Assembly: GCA_002841865.1 (NCBI GenBank)
Contig: PHBD01000023.1
Span: 1-48,591 of the forward strand
Source: Deltaproteobacteria bacterium HGW-Deltaproteobacteria-19
GTDB lineage: Bacteria > Desulfobacterota > Syntrophia > Syntrophales > PHBD01
DNA: 48,591 bases
Direction of reading: 5' to 3'
A program made the translations under genes and the position numbers. This document shows, in pieces, positions 33,174-41,370 of this stretch. Below the pieces are notes generated by a model. It had not been told where the DNA came from. It did not search any database and saw only the letters and a program-made list of their open reading frames with translations. Position 1 is the stretch's first letter, and each line of letters begins with the position of its first letter.

Positions 33174-34124
33174 CGCCAGTAAGCTCCTTTCGTTTGTATT
33201 GGCTACATCATGCTTCCGTTAAGTTCCTGAAGCTTGTTCGCTCGTCTGGGCGGCCCCCATCCTTCTTCCTTCACCCCCTTCCATGGACGTTGAGACACAC
33301 TGTACTTTTTTTAATATTTTGCGTCATGCCCGAGCAAACCCGTTTCATCAATATTTTCATACATCATATTAACCACATAGAAACACTCAAAACGCACACG
33401 ACGGCCCAAGGACCACAGGATTTTTTACGATTCCGTTCAGTGCCGGCCTCGATCGCAACAGATTTGATATCGTGAACCTCCCGGCCCCGGACGATGCTTT
33501 CGCAGGATGGAAGAATCTGCGCCAGGAGTGTGCTGTCGTTAATACCTGGATATCGTTCTCTATTATCAAATTGATTCATGCCTGTCCTGTCCCGTCATGA
33601 GCATCGGCCTCTCAATTGCGTCGCCTTGGACCTTGATCGGGAAGTGCTGGTCCGCCAGCCAGACGCCTTTTCTTTTTTTCAGTTTATAAAAAACGATTCG
33701 CGTGTTGTCAAGGAGATTTTTCTATGATACTCAAAATCACCGAACCCGGTAAGCGCTGGCGCAAGGCGGAGGGAGGAGCGACGTCTTCACAGCTCAAACG
33801 AAGGAGGGACTTGAATTTGGAGGCGGCAAGGCTTCAGGCTGATGACGGTGGAAGCGAGCGGCCCCTCGACACCGGAAGCAATTCTTTATCGGAGAGACTC
33901 AAAACGGCGGGATCGCTATTCTATGTTTCATACGGGTACAGACGATGGACCACCCCTTACAACAATATGACTCAACAAATAATAACGATAAAAAGAAGCA
34001 GTTCAGCCTTTTTTATGCCGAACAATGCCTCTACATACAGTTGTTACCGTCCTTCAGTTTCGTCTTTCGAAATACCGCAGGCACCTCACATAATGGCGAG
34101 AAGACAGTTAACATGAAATAATCA

Positions 34125-34155
34125 TTGACAATATATACCAATTTTGTTATATACT
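34125..34155 (+). promoter_or_regulatory. Sigma70 promoter of the XRE-cupin regulator
   Basis: A perfect -35 TTGACA at 34125-34130 is followed by TATATA at 34148-34153 (17-bp spacer) overlapping TATACT at 34150-34155. It is strongly AT-rich and 67 bp ahead of the ATG. Confidence 0.7.
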
Positions 34156-34165
34156 GAAATTTCAG
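34154..34165 (+). promoter_or_regulatory. Palindrome CTGAAATTTCAG, candidate operator
   Basis: A perfect 12-bp palindrome overlapping the end of the -10 and the likely start of transcription. Its position suits an autoregulatory site for the XRE protein made from this transcript. No second copy was noticed upstream of the BKACE gene. Confidence 0.5.
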
Positions 34166-34221
34166 AATTGAACGCACAACGGAAAACAAGGCAGCAATCT
34201 GCCATAAAGAAAGGAACATGC

Positions 34222-34806
34222 ATGAACAGTGTCATTGATGATAAAAAAGATCTTCAAAATGTCGGACAACGACTGAAGAAGCTGAGGACAGCCCAGGGCG
34301 TCACATTGCAGGAAGTGTCTGATAAAACGGGACTGTCTGTTTCATTCTTAAGTTTGTTTGAGAATGGAAAATCAGGAATCAGTTTAGCCAATTTGCAGAA
34401 GATCCTGAAACTTTTTGACAGTTCGATACACGACCTGATCGACACAACGGAAGATGAAAGAGTCGTTAAATACGAAGACGCAAAAGCAATTATCTCTGAT
34501 AACGACGATGTTAAGATCTACTCCCTGGTAAAAAAAGCAAGGAATAAAAAAATCTGGGCAGGACTTTTCATTATGGAGCCAGGGGCTTCAATTGGTGATT
34601 TCCAGCACGACGGGGAGGAATTTTCACACGTTATTCAAGGGAAAATTGAGGTAATCTTAACGGACCCTGCATCAGGCAGAGTTGAAAAGTACATCATTAC
34701 GGAAGGGGATACTATTTATCACCCAAGTACTTTCCTTCACAAGTATACAAATTTGAGTAAACAAAAAACGATTTTTCTTGCCGCCGTCACGCCGCCGACG
34801 TTTTAA
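34222..34806 (+). CDS. XRE family transcriptional regulator with cupin domain
   Basis: A 194-residue regulator. Residues about 10-70 form an XRE helix-turn-helix (LRTAQGVTLQEVSDKTGLSV, FLSLFENGKSGISLANLQKI). A cupin follows: MEPGASIGDFQHDGEEFSHV, then EGDTIYHPSTFLHKYTN with His residues that bind metal or ligand. ATG 34222 has AAAGGAAC before it; the longer frame from 34144 starts in the promoter. Such proteins sense small metabolites. It is divergent from the SDR/BKACE operon about 1 kb away and may control it. Confidence 0.9.
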   Translation: MNSVIDDKKDLQNVGQRLKKLRTAQGVTLQEVSDKTGLSVSFLSLFENGKSGISLANLQKILKLFDSSIHDLIDTTEDERVVKYEDAKAIISDNDDVKIYSLVKKARNKKIWAGLFIMEPGASIGDFQHDGEEFSHVIQGKIEVILTDPASGRVEKYIITEGDTIYHPSTFLHKYTNLSKQKTIFLAAVTPPTF

Positions 34807-34940
34807 TCAAGGTGCAGGACCGGCGCTCTGCCCATGTTCGGGAAAAGCAGTCCGGAACATATGGAAACCGGCGGCATTGGCATAAAACGAAAGGCGGTTT
34901 TCCTGATCGTCCGATCGGCAGGCTTCCGTTCAGGAAAATT

Positions 34941-36056
34941 TCAAAAGACGCTCCTTCCCGGAAGCGTGCTCCCCGTCCTCCCCTTCTCCAGGTTGCTCAC
35001 CCGGACCCCGATCAGCCGCACCTTCCGCCGCAACTCCACCCGCTGGAGGCATGAGAATGCCGCCCGCCGGATCAGGCCCTCGTTCCGGACGGGATCGACA
35101 AGGGAACAGCTCCGGGTGACGGTCCGGAAATCGTCGAACCGGACCTTCAGGGTCACCGTCCGGGCCAGGTAGCCCCTCCGTTCCAGGTCCGACGCCACGT
35201 CCCGGGCCTGCTCCGCGATGGTCCGGGCAATGGCCTGCCAGTCCTTCACGTCCGCCTGAAAGGTCATCTCCCGGCTGAAGGACTTCGGCTCCCAGTGGGT
35301 GACGAGCGGGTTTTCGTCCATTCCCCGGGAGGCCTCGCGGAGGTAATGGCCGTAGGAATCGCCGAAACGGCCGACGAGTGTCTCCACAGAAAGCGCGGCC
35401 AGCTGGGCGATGGTCAGGACGCCCATCTCCCGGAGGGACGCCTCTGTCTTGGGGCCGATTCCGTAGAGCTTGCGGATGGGGAGGGGCCAGATCCGGGTCT
35501 CGACGTCGCTGTCGCCTATGATCGTGAGTCCGTCGGGCTTCTCCAGATCCGAGGCGATCTTGGCCAGGAGCTTGTTGGGCGCGATGCCGATGGAACAGCT
35601 CAGGCCGGTCGCTTCAAGGATGCCCATCTTGATCCTGCCGGCGACGGCCTCGTTCGAATCCTCCAGGAGGGAGAGATCCAGGTAGGCTTCATCGATCCCG
35701 ACGTCCTCCATGGGGACGTCGAGGCCCAGGAGCACACCCTTGAACATGCGCGACGCGGCCTCGTAGGCCTCGAAATCCACGGGAAGAAAGACGCCCCGGG
35801 GACAGAGGCGAAGGGCCGTCTTCAGGGGCAGGGCGGAATGAACACCGAATTTTCTCGCTTCGTAGTTTGCCGTGGAGACGACGCCCCGCCGGGTCGGATC
35901 CCCCATTCCCCCGATGATCACCGGCTTTCCCTTGAGGTCGGGGTTTCGTTTCTCCTCGACTGCGGCGAAGAAGGCATCCATATCGATATGGAGGATTCTC
36001 CTGGCCGGGGAGCGAGCCGGGGGCCTGCTTTCCTCCTGGGGGATCGATGGGTTCAT
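34941..36056 (-). CDS. dinB: DNA polymerase IV
   Basis: A 371-residue Y-family translesion polymerase. HIDMDAFFAAVEEKRNPDLK carries the first catalytic Asp, YEARKFGVHSALPL the finger, GIDEAYLDLS the Asp-Glu pair, and IGPKTEASLREMGVLTIAQL the HhH region. The C-terminal little-finger domain is complete; no beta-clamp motif is obvious at the end. I take ATG 36056; the frame upstream runs through the LexA-type box and is not coding. Confidence 0.95.
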   Translation of the reverse strand: MNPSIPQEESRPPARSPARRILHIDMDAFFAAVEEKRNPDLKGKPVIIGGMGDPTRRGVVSTANYEARKFGVHSALPLKTALRLCPRGVFLPVDFEAYEAASRMFKGVLLGLDVPMEDVGIDEAYLDLSLLEDSNEAVAGRIKMGILEATGLSCSIGIAPNKLLAKIASDLEKPDGLTIIGDSDVETRIWPLPIRKLYGIGPKTEASLREMGVLTIAQLAALSVETLVGRFGDSYGHYLREASRGMDENPLVTHWEPKSFSREMTFQADVKDWQAIARTIAEQARDVASDLERRGYLARTVTLKVRFDDFRTVTRSCSLVDPVRNEGLIRRAAFSCLQRVELRRKVRLIGVRVSNLEKGRTGSTLPGRSVF

Positions 36057-36092
36057 TCCATGACGTTTCCACGTTTTCTTTAGGCATGCATA

Positions 36093-36108
36093 TAGAACGT
36101 CCGTTCTA
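36093..36108 (-). promoter_or_regulatory. LexA/SOS box upstream of dinB
   Basis: TAGAACGTCCGTTCTA is a perfect 7+7 inverted repeat with a 2-bp centre and matches the GAAC-N4-GTTC form of LexA boxes. It stands 37 bp before the dinB ATG, so SOS control of the polymerase is likely. Confidence 0.75.
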
Positions 36109-36247
36109 ATGTCAAAGAAAAAGACGGGCCCGTCAGAAGCACCGACCCGTCTCATTACAGCGCCGCGGCAAAGTGAATGCGGGTTACGAACCGTGCCCGC
36201 CGCTCCGCATGCGGCCGGCCCGACGGCCCCGGGGCCGCGTCACGAAC

Positions 36248-36583
36248 CTACTGCAGATTCCGATCGACGATCGCCGCGAGTTGTTCCCGGGGCAGCATGC
36301 CGATCCGCGTCTCCCGAACCTCGCCCTCCCGGATCACCAGGAGCATCGGGATGCTTCGCACGCCATACAGGAGCGACGTCTTGGGGTTCTCATCCACGTT
36401 GACCTTCACGACGTTCAGATGCCCTTCATAATCCCGGGCGATCTCTTCCAGAACGGGCCCCATCGCCCGACAGGGACCGCACCAGGGCGCCCAGAAATCG
36501 ACCAGCGTCGGCCGCTCCGCATTCAACACCTCAACGTCGAAGGATGCATCGTTCACGGACTTCAAATGTTCCTGAGTATTCAT
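36248..36583 (-). CDS. trxA: Thioredoxin
   Basis: A 111-residue thioredoxin with VDFWAPWCGPCRAMGPV active site (CGPC) and the cis-Pro in VRSIPMLLVIREG. Cytosolic, no signal peptide. ATG 36583 has AAGGAGGAAGGG before it. Its upstream region contains the perfect FNR-type box at 36689-36702, about 105 bp from the ATG, which could give oxygen-dependent control. Confidence 0.95.
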   Translation of the reverse strand: MNTQEHLKSVNDASFDVEVLNAERPTLVDFWAPWCGPCRAMGPVLEEIARDYEGHLNVVKVNVDENPKTSLLYGVRSIPMLLVIREGEVRETRIGMLPREQLAAIVDRNLQ

Positions 36584-36688
36584 TTTCCCTTCCTCCTTAT
36601 GCATAAACTTTCGTGGTTTCAGTAGGACGGCTGTGTTAGAATTTCTATCCCGTTGGTTCCTCTCTACAGGAGGACGCAGAATGGGTCA

Positions 36689-36702
36689 TTGATCTGGATC
36701 AA
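36689..36702. promoter_or_regulatory. Perfect FNR/CRP-family box
   Basis: TTGATCTGGATCAA matches the FNR consensus TTGAT-N4-ATCAA exactly. It lies between trxA (leftward) and the remains of a Crp/Fnr regulator (rightward, ATG at 36721), so it could serve either. Confidence 0.75.
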
Positions 36703-36720
36703 CGCCGGCAGAGATAATTC

Positions 36721-36926
36721 ATGGATACAGCAAAACAGATCCGGGAAGTCGCCCTGTTCGACGGGATCGGCCGAGAACGCCTGAACGCCCTGGCGGCAAA
36801 AGTCTCCCGGAGGCCCTTTCGCGGCCTATCAGGAAAATGAGCAATGAAGGTCTTCTCCGCACGGAGGGCCGGGGCATCCACCTGCTGGACCGAGCGGCTC
36901 TCGTGCAACTGGCGGAGGGAAGCTGA
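36721..36926 (+). pseudogene. Crp/Fnr family regulator, internally deleted
   Basis: ATG 36721 opens MDTAKQIREVALFDGIGRER, a typical start of a cyclic-nucleotide-binding regulator, and stops at TGA 36838 after 39 codons. In another frame (36837-36926) the tail NEGLLRTEGRGIHLLDRAAL plus a few residues is the usual end of the C-terminal winged helix. Around 150 residues in between, with most of the sensor and the recognition helix, are gone. A deletion with frame change explains it. Confidence 0.75.
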
Positions 36927-37002
36927 TCCGACGACGGGTCGGTTCTCCGGCCTGGGATCGTGAAGTATCGACATGCTGCCCTTTTGATGGAGGTGCAAAC
37001 CC

Positions 37003-37689
37003 GTGATCGACGTGGAACGAATGAAGAAGGAAATCGAGGAGCGGCTGAAGGAGATGCAGCCGTTGTTCTCCAGGAAAAAGTCGGAGCTCAGTCCGGAGAG
37101 AAGCCTCCAGCGGGCCTTCGCCCTGGCCAGGGCCATCGCCGTCTCCCATGAGGTCCGGGATACATACAAGGAAGGGCACCAGTTCAGGGTGGCCGACCTC
37201 GCCCGCGCCATCGGCGAGCAGATGAACCTGGACAAGGACCGGATCACCGGCCTCCGGCTGGCGGGCCTGATTCATGATATCGGCAAGATCGACATTCCGG
37301 GAGAGCTTCTCAGCAAACCGACGAAGCTTGACGAAAGCGAAGCCCGGATAATGCAGACCCACGTCGAGATCGGGCACGCGATGCTGAAAGGGATCCGCTT
37401 CCCCTGGCCGGTGGCGAGGATGGTCTGGGAACACCACGAGAGGATGGACGGTTCCGGATACCCGAGAGGCCTCAAGGGAAAGCGAATTCTCCTGGAATCG
37501 CGCATCCTCGCGGTTGCCGACGTAGTGGACGCGATCACGTCCAGGCGGGCCTACCGGCCGGCCCGGGAGGTTCACGTTGCCATCTATTCCATGAAGGGGG
37601 ACCGGGGCGGCCTCTACGATCAGGACGTCGTGGATGCCTGCCTGCGGCTGTTCGACGTTCAGGGCTACAAGATGCTCGACCTGGACTGA
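37003..37689 (+). CDS. HD-GYP domain phosphodiesterase-like protein
   Basis: A 228-residue cytosolic protein starting at GTG 37003 behind GGAGGTG. The HD-GYP signature is complete: LAGLIHDIGKIDIP, the second His region QTHVEIGHAML, HHERMDGSGYPRGL and RILAVADVVDAITSRRAYRP. Such proteins hydrolyse cyclic di-GMP or related dinucleotides. A short helical lead (first 40 residues) is the only addition. Followed by the YihY gene 22 bp later, probably in one operon. Confidence 0.92.
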   Translation: MIDVERMKKEIEERLKEMQPLFSRKKSELSPERSLQRAFALARAIAVSHEVRDTYKEGHQFRVADLARAIGEQMNLDKDRITGLRLAGLIHDIGKIDIPGELLSKPTKLDESEARIMQTHVEIGHAMLKGIRFPWPVARMVWEHHERMDGSGYPRGLKGKRILLESRILAVADVVDAITSRRAYRPAREVHVAIYSMKGDRGGLYDQDVVDACLRLFDVQGYKMLDLD

Positions 37690-37711
37690 CCATTCATCAT
37701 CCAAGGGGAAA

Positions 37712-39079
37712 ATGCCGTTCGGGCAACCGGGCTCCCTCATCGAAAAGGATGCGAACTCATTGATCGACCGGATAATTCAATATTTCAGGACCGACATCTG
37801 GCGCATCCGCCTCCGGGACCTGCCCCGGGGGAAGGCCCTTCTCGTCGGCAACCTGAGGATCCTGCTGGCTGCCGGAAGGGGCTTCAGCAAAAATCGCGGC
37901 CCCCTCCAGGCCAGCGCCCTGACCTTTTATACCCTGCTTTCGATCGTTCCCGTCGTAGCCCTGGCCTTCGGCATCGCCAAGGGCTTCGACTTCCAGTCCG
38001 TTCTCCAGCAACGCCTCCTGGAGAAGTTTCCCGGCCAGGAGGAGATCCTGACCAATGTCTTCTCCTTCGCCAATTCCCTCCTGGCCAGGACAAAGGGGGG
38101 ACTTGTGGCCGGCATCGGCGTGGGTCTCCTGTTCTGGACGATCATCAAGCTCGTCGGCAACATCGAGAACGCCCTCAACGTCATCTGGGGCGTCCGGAAA
38201 GACCGCTCCTTTTCCCGGAAGATCACGGACTACCTGTCGGTCATGTTCGTGGCCCCCGTACTCCTGGTGGTGTCCGGGAGCGCAACGGTCTTCCTCGCCT
38301 CGCAGGCGAAAATGCTGACACAGAAACTCGAGGTTCTCGGAGCCCTCCAGCCTCTTATCCTTTTAACCCTGAAATACGCACCCTACTGCGTCATGTGGGG
38401 CCTGTTCACGTTCCTGTACATGTTCCTTCCGAACACGAAGGTCCGCTGGCAGTCGGGGCTCTTTGCGGGGATCCTCGCCGGAACGGTCTATCAGATCGTC
38501 CAGTGGGCGTACATCACGTTTCAGGTGGGAGTTGCCGAATACAACGCCATCTACGGCAGCTTCGCCGCCCTGCCCCTCCTGCTGGCTTGGCTGCAGATCA
38601 GTTGGCTCATCGTCCTGGCCGGGGCCGAAGTTTCCCAGGCCCACCAGAATGCGGATTTTCTGGAATTCGGTCCCGATGCGGAGCGGGTAAGTCCCGTGTT
38701 CCGCAGGACCCTCGCCCTCTGGGTAACGAACCGCGTCTGCAGGAATTTCGCAGAACCGGGGGAGCCGCTCACGGCCGCGGGGCTCAACATCCTGACGGGA
38801 ATCCCGCACAAGCTCCTGATGGCAATCCTGGTGGAGTTGACGGAATGCGGAATCCTGGTGGAAGTATCCACGGAACGGCCCGGTGAACCGGGGTTTCAGC
38901 CGGCCGTGGACCCGGACTACCTGACAATATCGTATATTCTGGACACCCTGGACAGGCGGGGGGCGGACGATATCCCGGTCCTCCGGACGGAGGCGCTGGA
39001 GGAGCTGTCCGCCAGTCTGCGGGACTTCGAAGCGACCCTCCGGAAATCCCCGTCCAATCGCCTCCTGAAAACCGTCTGA
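37712..39079 (+). CDS. YihY/BrkB family inner-membrane protein
   Basis: A 455-residue protein. Residues about 60-320 are the YihY/BrkB (formerly misnamed ribonuclease BN) membrane domain with about six helices: LTFYTLLSIVPVVALAFGIA, NIENALNVIWGVRKDRSF, GSFAALPLLLAWLQISWLIV. A soluble C-terminal part of about 120 residues follows and looks like a winged-helix domain. ATG 37712 has AAGGGGAA before it. Transported substrate, if any, is unknown. Confidence 0.9.
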   Translation: MPFGQPGSLIEKDANSLIDRIIQYFRTDIWRIRLRDLPRGKALLVGNLRILLAAGRGFSKNRGPLQASALTFYTLLSIVPVVALAFGIAKGFDFQSVLQQRLLEKFPGQEEILTNVFSFANSLLARTKGGLVAGIGVGLLFWTIIKLVGNIENALNVIWGVRKDRSFSRKITDYLSVMFVAPVLLVVSGSATVFLASQAKMLTQKLEVLGALQPLILLTLKYAPYCVMWGLFTFLYMFLPNTKVRWQSGLFAGILAGTVYQIVQWAYITFQVGVAEYNAIYGSFAALPLLLAWLQISWLIVLAGAEVSQAHQNADFLEFGPDAERVSPVFRRTLALWVTNRVCRNFAEPGEPLTAAGLNILTGIPHKLLMAILVELTECGILVEVSTERPGEPGFQPAVDPDYLTISYILDTLDRRGADDIPVLRTEALEELSASLRDFEATLRKSPSNRLLKTV

Positions 39080-39187
39080 GCTGTTGTCCAGGAACCTTCC
39101 CGCCTCCAGACTGGAATCCCTTTTCCCATTTTGGAGCGGATGTGATAAGGTTCCGGCCAGTGAATCCCATCCAAGGAGGCGGACATC

Positions 39188-39778
39188 ATGGATCGAATCG
39201 GCAAGCGGAGATACACGGCCCGCGGAGTCATGTTTTTCTCCCTTCTGCTCGCAGCGGCCTGGATGCTGGCGAGTTGCGTAGTGGCTGAAAATAAGATCTT
39301 GCTGCAGCGGCACCTGTACAAGCCGGAAATCCCCAAGGACGTCACTTCGTTTTACAGCGGAAAGACAATCGATCTGAACGATTTCGTCAACAACGACCAA
39401 AAAACCAAGAGATACGCCTATTTCAGCACCGACGCCAAGACTGCGTACGAGGTGTCCGTCCCTCTGGACTACTTCGTCATGGACTGTTTTCGCGATGCCA
39501 TGTGGATGGCGGGCATGCAGGTTGCCCATGACAGCCCGATTTCTACCATTCCGGACCTGAAGCTCATCATCGACCGCTGGACGGATGAAGAGTTTGACTT
39601 CAGCATCCGCATCGAGCGGAACGGCGTCCTGAAGTACAAGAACCAGTACAAAATCAAGACGGCCCTGGTGAGCGATCCGAAAGACTTTGCGAACAGGGAG
39701 AAGAACGCTTATACCACGATCAACCAGGCCGTCGTCGCCGTCCTGAAAGACCCTGGCGTCAAGGCCGCCTTCAAATAA
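39188..39778 (+). CDS. Lipoprotein of unknown function
   Basis: A 196-residue protein with a lipoprotein signal: MFFSLLLAAAWMLASC, lipobox LASC, Cys at about residue 30. The mature domain has a strand pattern like LptE/YajG-type outer-membrane lipoproteins (TIPDLKLIIDRWTDEEFDFS), a resemblance rather than an assignment. It has its own terminator at 39817. Confidence 0.75.
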   Translation: MDRIGKRRYTARGVMFFSLLLAAAWMLASCVVAENKILLQRHLYKPEIPKDVTSFYSGKTIDLNDFVNNDQKTKRYAYFSTDAKTAYEVSVPLDYFVMDCFRDAMWMAGMQVAHDSPISTIPDLKLIIDRWTDEEFDFSIRIERNGVLKYKNQYKIKTALVSDPKDFANREKNAYTTINQAVVAVLKDPGVKAAFK

Positions 39779-39816
39779 GACAAAACGGTCCGGACGGCGA
39801 TCGCAGCGTCAAATTC

Positions 39817-39854
39817 ATGCCGGTTTCCCTTCCAAGGGGAGCCGGCATTTCTTT
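39817..39854 (+). terminator. Rho-independent terminator after the lipoprotein gene
   Basis: ATGCCGGTTTCCC (39817-39829) pairs with GGGGAGCCGGCAT (39836-39848) with two G-U pairs, loop of six, followed by TTCTTTAT. Confidence 0.75.
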
Positions 39855-39983
39855 ATGATCCGTGTTCAGGAATTCCCCGGTGAATGAGAACCGGAGATCG
39901 GGGGGAATCTTGATGGAGTCGGGAGATGGAGTGGACTGCGTTGCCGGGAGAAGAGCCGGGCGGCCCCTCCCCGCGGCCTGCCT

Positions 39984-40253
39984 TCAGCCGATGGTGTGCA
40001 ATTTCAGGAGAAAATCCTTGAACCGTTCCCGGGTTGTTTCCTTGATGTCGCTGATCTGAACATCGATTGCCCGGTTATAGAAAGAAAAGCCGCTGTCGAT
40101 CTGTTCGGGGTTGTCGTCGTCGTCAAAAAACCGTTCCACGAACCGAAGGGCCAGCCTCCTGGCCTCGACGTCGCTTTTCGCCGTCACCAGATAGTGATGG
40201 TGCTGAATCTCATCCTCTTCCCGTTCGGTGAGCTTGACCCAGTAATCCGGCAT
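39984..40253 (-). CDS. Small hypothetical cytosolic protein
   Basis: An 89-residue acidic protein (MPDYWVKLTEREEDEIQHHH), with an acidic DDDDN loop and no membrane segment. It resembles small conserved deltaproteobacterial proteins in style only. The ATG is preceded by GGAGGACG. Function unknown. Confidence 0.6.
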   Translation of the reverse strand: MPDYWVKLTEREEDEIQHHHYLVTAKSDVEARRLALRFVERFFDDDDNPEQIDSGFSFYNRAIDVQISDIKETTRERFKDFLLKLHTIG

Positions 40254-40371
40254 CCCCGTCCTCCTCCGTGTGCGGCGACCTTTCTACTCTGTTTTTGCCG
40301 GGGAAGTCAAACAATTCCTTAGGATCTGCGCAAAAAGACGAACTTGGGAACAATCGCTCCGGCATTCCCTC

Positions 40372-41193
40372 TCAAACTGACGAGTTCCGGTATTCTCTCA
40401 TGATTCCGGAGACGTATTGCCTTGTTTCCTCCGGGAGACGGTCGGGACGTCGGTCCACGTTTCCCATCCCCCAGTTGTAGGCCGCCAATGCCCGGGGAAC
40501 GTCTCCACTGTAACGATCCAGGAGGGATTTCAGGTACCGCGTACCGGCAAGGACGTTTTGCTCCGGATCGTAAGCGTTCTTTACGCCCAGGTCGCGGGCC
40601 GTGCCGGGCATCAGTTGCATGAGCCCCATGGCGCCCTTGGGAGATGTGCTCTGGGGACGGAAACCGCTCTCCGCCCGAATCACACATCGAACCAGAAGAG
40701 GATCGACTCCATAGCGATCCGCAGCCTTTTCGATGATCGAGGTCAGTTCAGGCGAGGCCGCCATGCCGCCTTTCCGCTCCCCCCCGGTCCGGCGGGGACT
40801 CGATGCCGGTTCGGAAACGGCCTGGACGGCCTTATCGGGAACGGACCGTTTTTCCGTTTCCTGAATGGTCCGGGCTGCCGCTTCCAGAAGCTGCTCCAGA
40901 ACCTTGCCGTCCTGTTCCTGCACCTCTCCCGCTTCGCTTCCGGACATCAGCCGAAGAAGCCGATCCGTCGCCCGGACCTGCATCCGTTCCATGAGCATCC
41001 GCGCAAGCGCCCCGGGATCCTGCATCTGTCCGGTGCCAGTATTTGTTCCCGCGTTCAGTGCCTGCTTCAGCAGGGAATCGAAGGCTGCCTCGCCCCGGAA
41101 TGCAGATCCGCTGGAACCTGCCGTCGAGTCGCTGCTCGTCGGGAGGAGTTTCCCGATCAGACCCGGATCCGAATTTTTGACGAATGCGACCAT
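40372..41193 (-). CDS. Lytic transglycosylase domain protein, probably flagellar
   Basis: A 273-residue protein. The N-terminal 140 residues are low in conserved features and resemble the lead part of FlgJ-like proteins (AFDSLLKQALNA, MQDPGALARMLMERMQ). The C-terminal domain is a soluble lytic transglycosylase: VIRAESGFRPQSTSPKGAMG with the catalytic Glu near residue 174, LMQLMPGTARDLGV and AYNWGMGNVDRR. No signal peptide. Close to flagellar regulators, so a role in opening peptidoglycan for the rod is inferred. Confidence 0.85.
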   Translation of the reverse strand: MVAFVKNSDPGLIGKLLPTSSDSTAGSSGSAFRGEAAFDSLLKQALNAGTNTGTGQMQDPGALARMLMERMQVRATDRLLRLMSGSEAGEVQEQDGKVLEQLLEAAARTIQETEKRSVPDKAVQAVSEPASSPRRTGGERKGGMAASPELTSIIEKAADRYGVDPLLVRCVIRAESGFRPQSTSPKGAMGLMQLMPGTARDLGVKNAYDPEQNVLAGTRYLKSLLDRYSGDVPRALAAYNWGMGNVDRRPDRLPEETRQYVSGIMREYRNSSV

Positions 41194-41370
41194 GGAAACG
41201 AACTCCTTAGGATATCAACGGCAAACATACAAATTCCATGCCGCTTCCTTCCCATCACAACGTAAAGACGACTTCGCCGTCAACGTCCTTATCCTCGGTC
41301 GGTCGGACGCAGGATCGCATCGGCCAAAAGATCGTTCTGAAATCGGGGAATGAATAAAGAAAGGAGCGCG

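Larger units (their letters stand above)
33174..34221. other. 1-kb region between BKACE and the XRE-cupin gene
   Basis: No gene is convincing here. A plus-strand frame at 33724-34116 has a good AAGGAG site before its ATG, but its composition (MILKITEPGKRWRKAEGGAT and on) matches no family and the second half looks like noise. The right end holds the regulator's promoter. The rest may contain a long leader, a decayed gene, or upstream sites for the BKACE operon. Confidence 0.5.

Noticed and set aside
33724-34116. A 130-residue gene
   Set aside because: Good ribosome site, but no family resemblance, odd composition and a noise-like second half. Kept only as a remark on the intergenic region.
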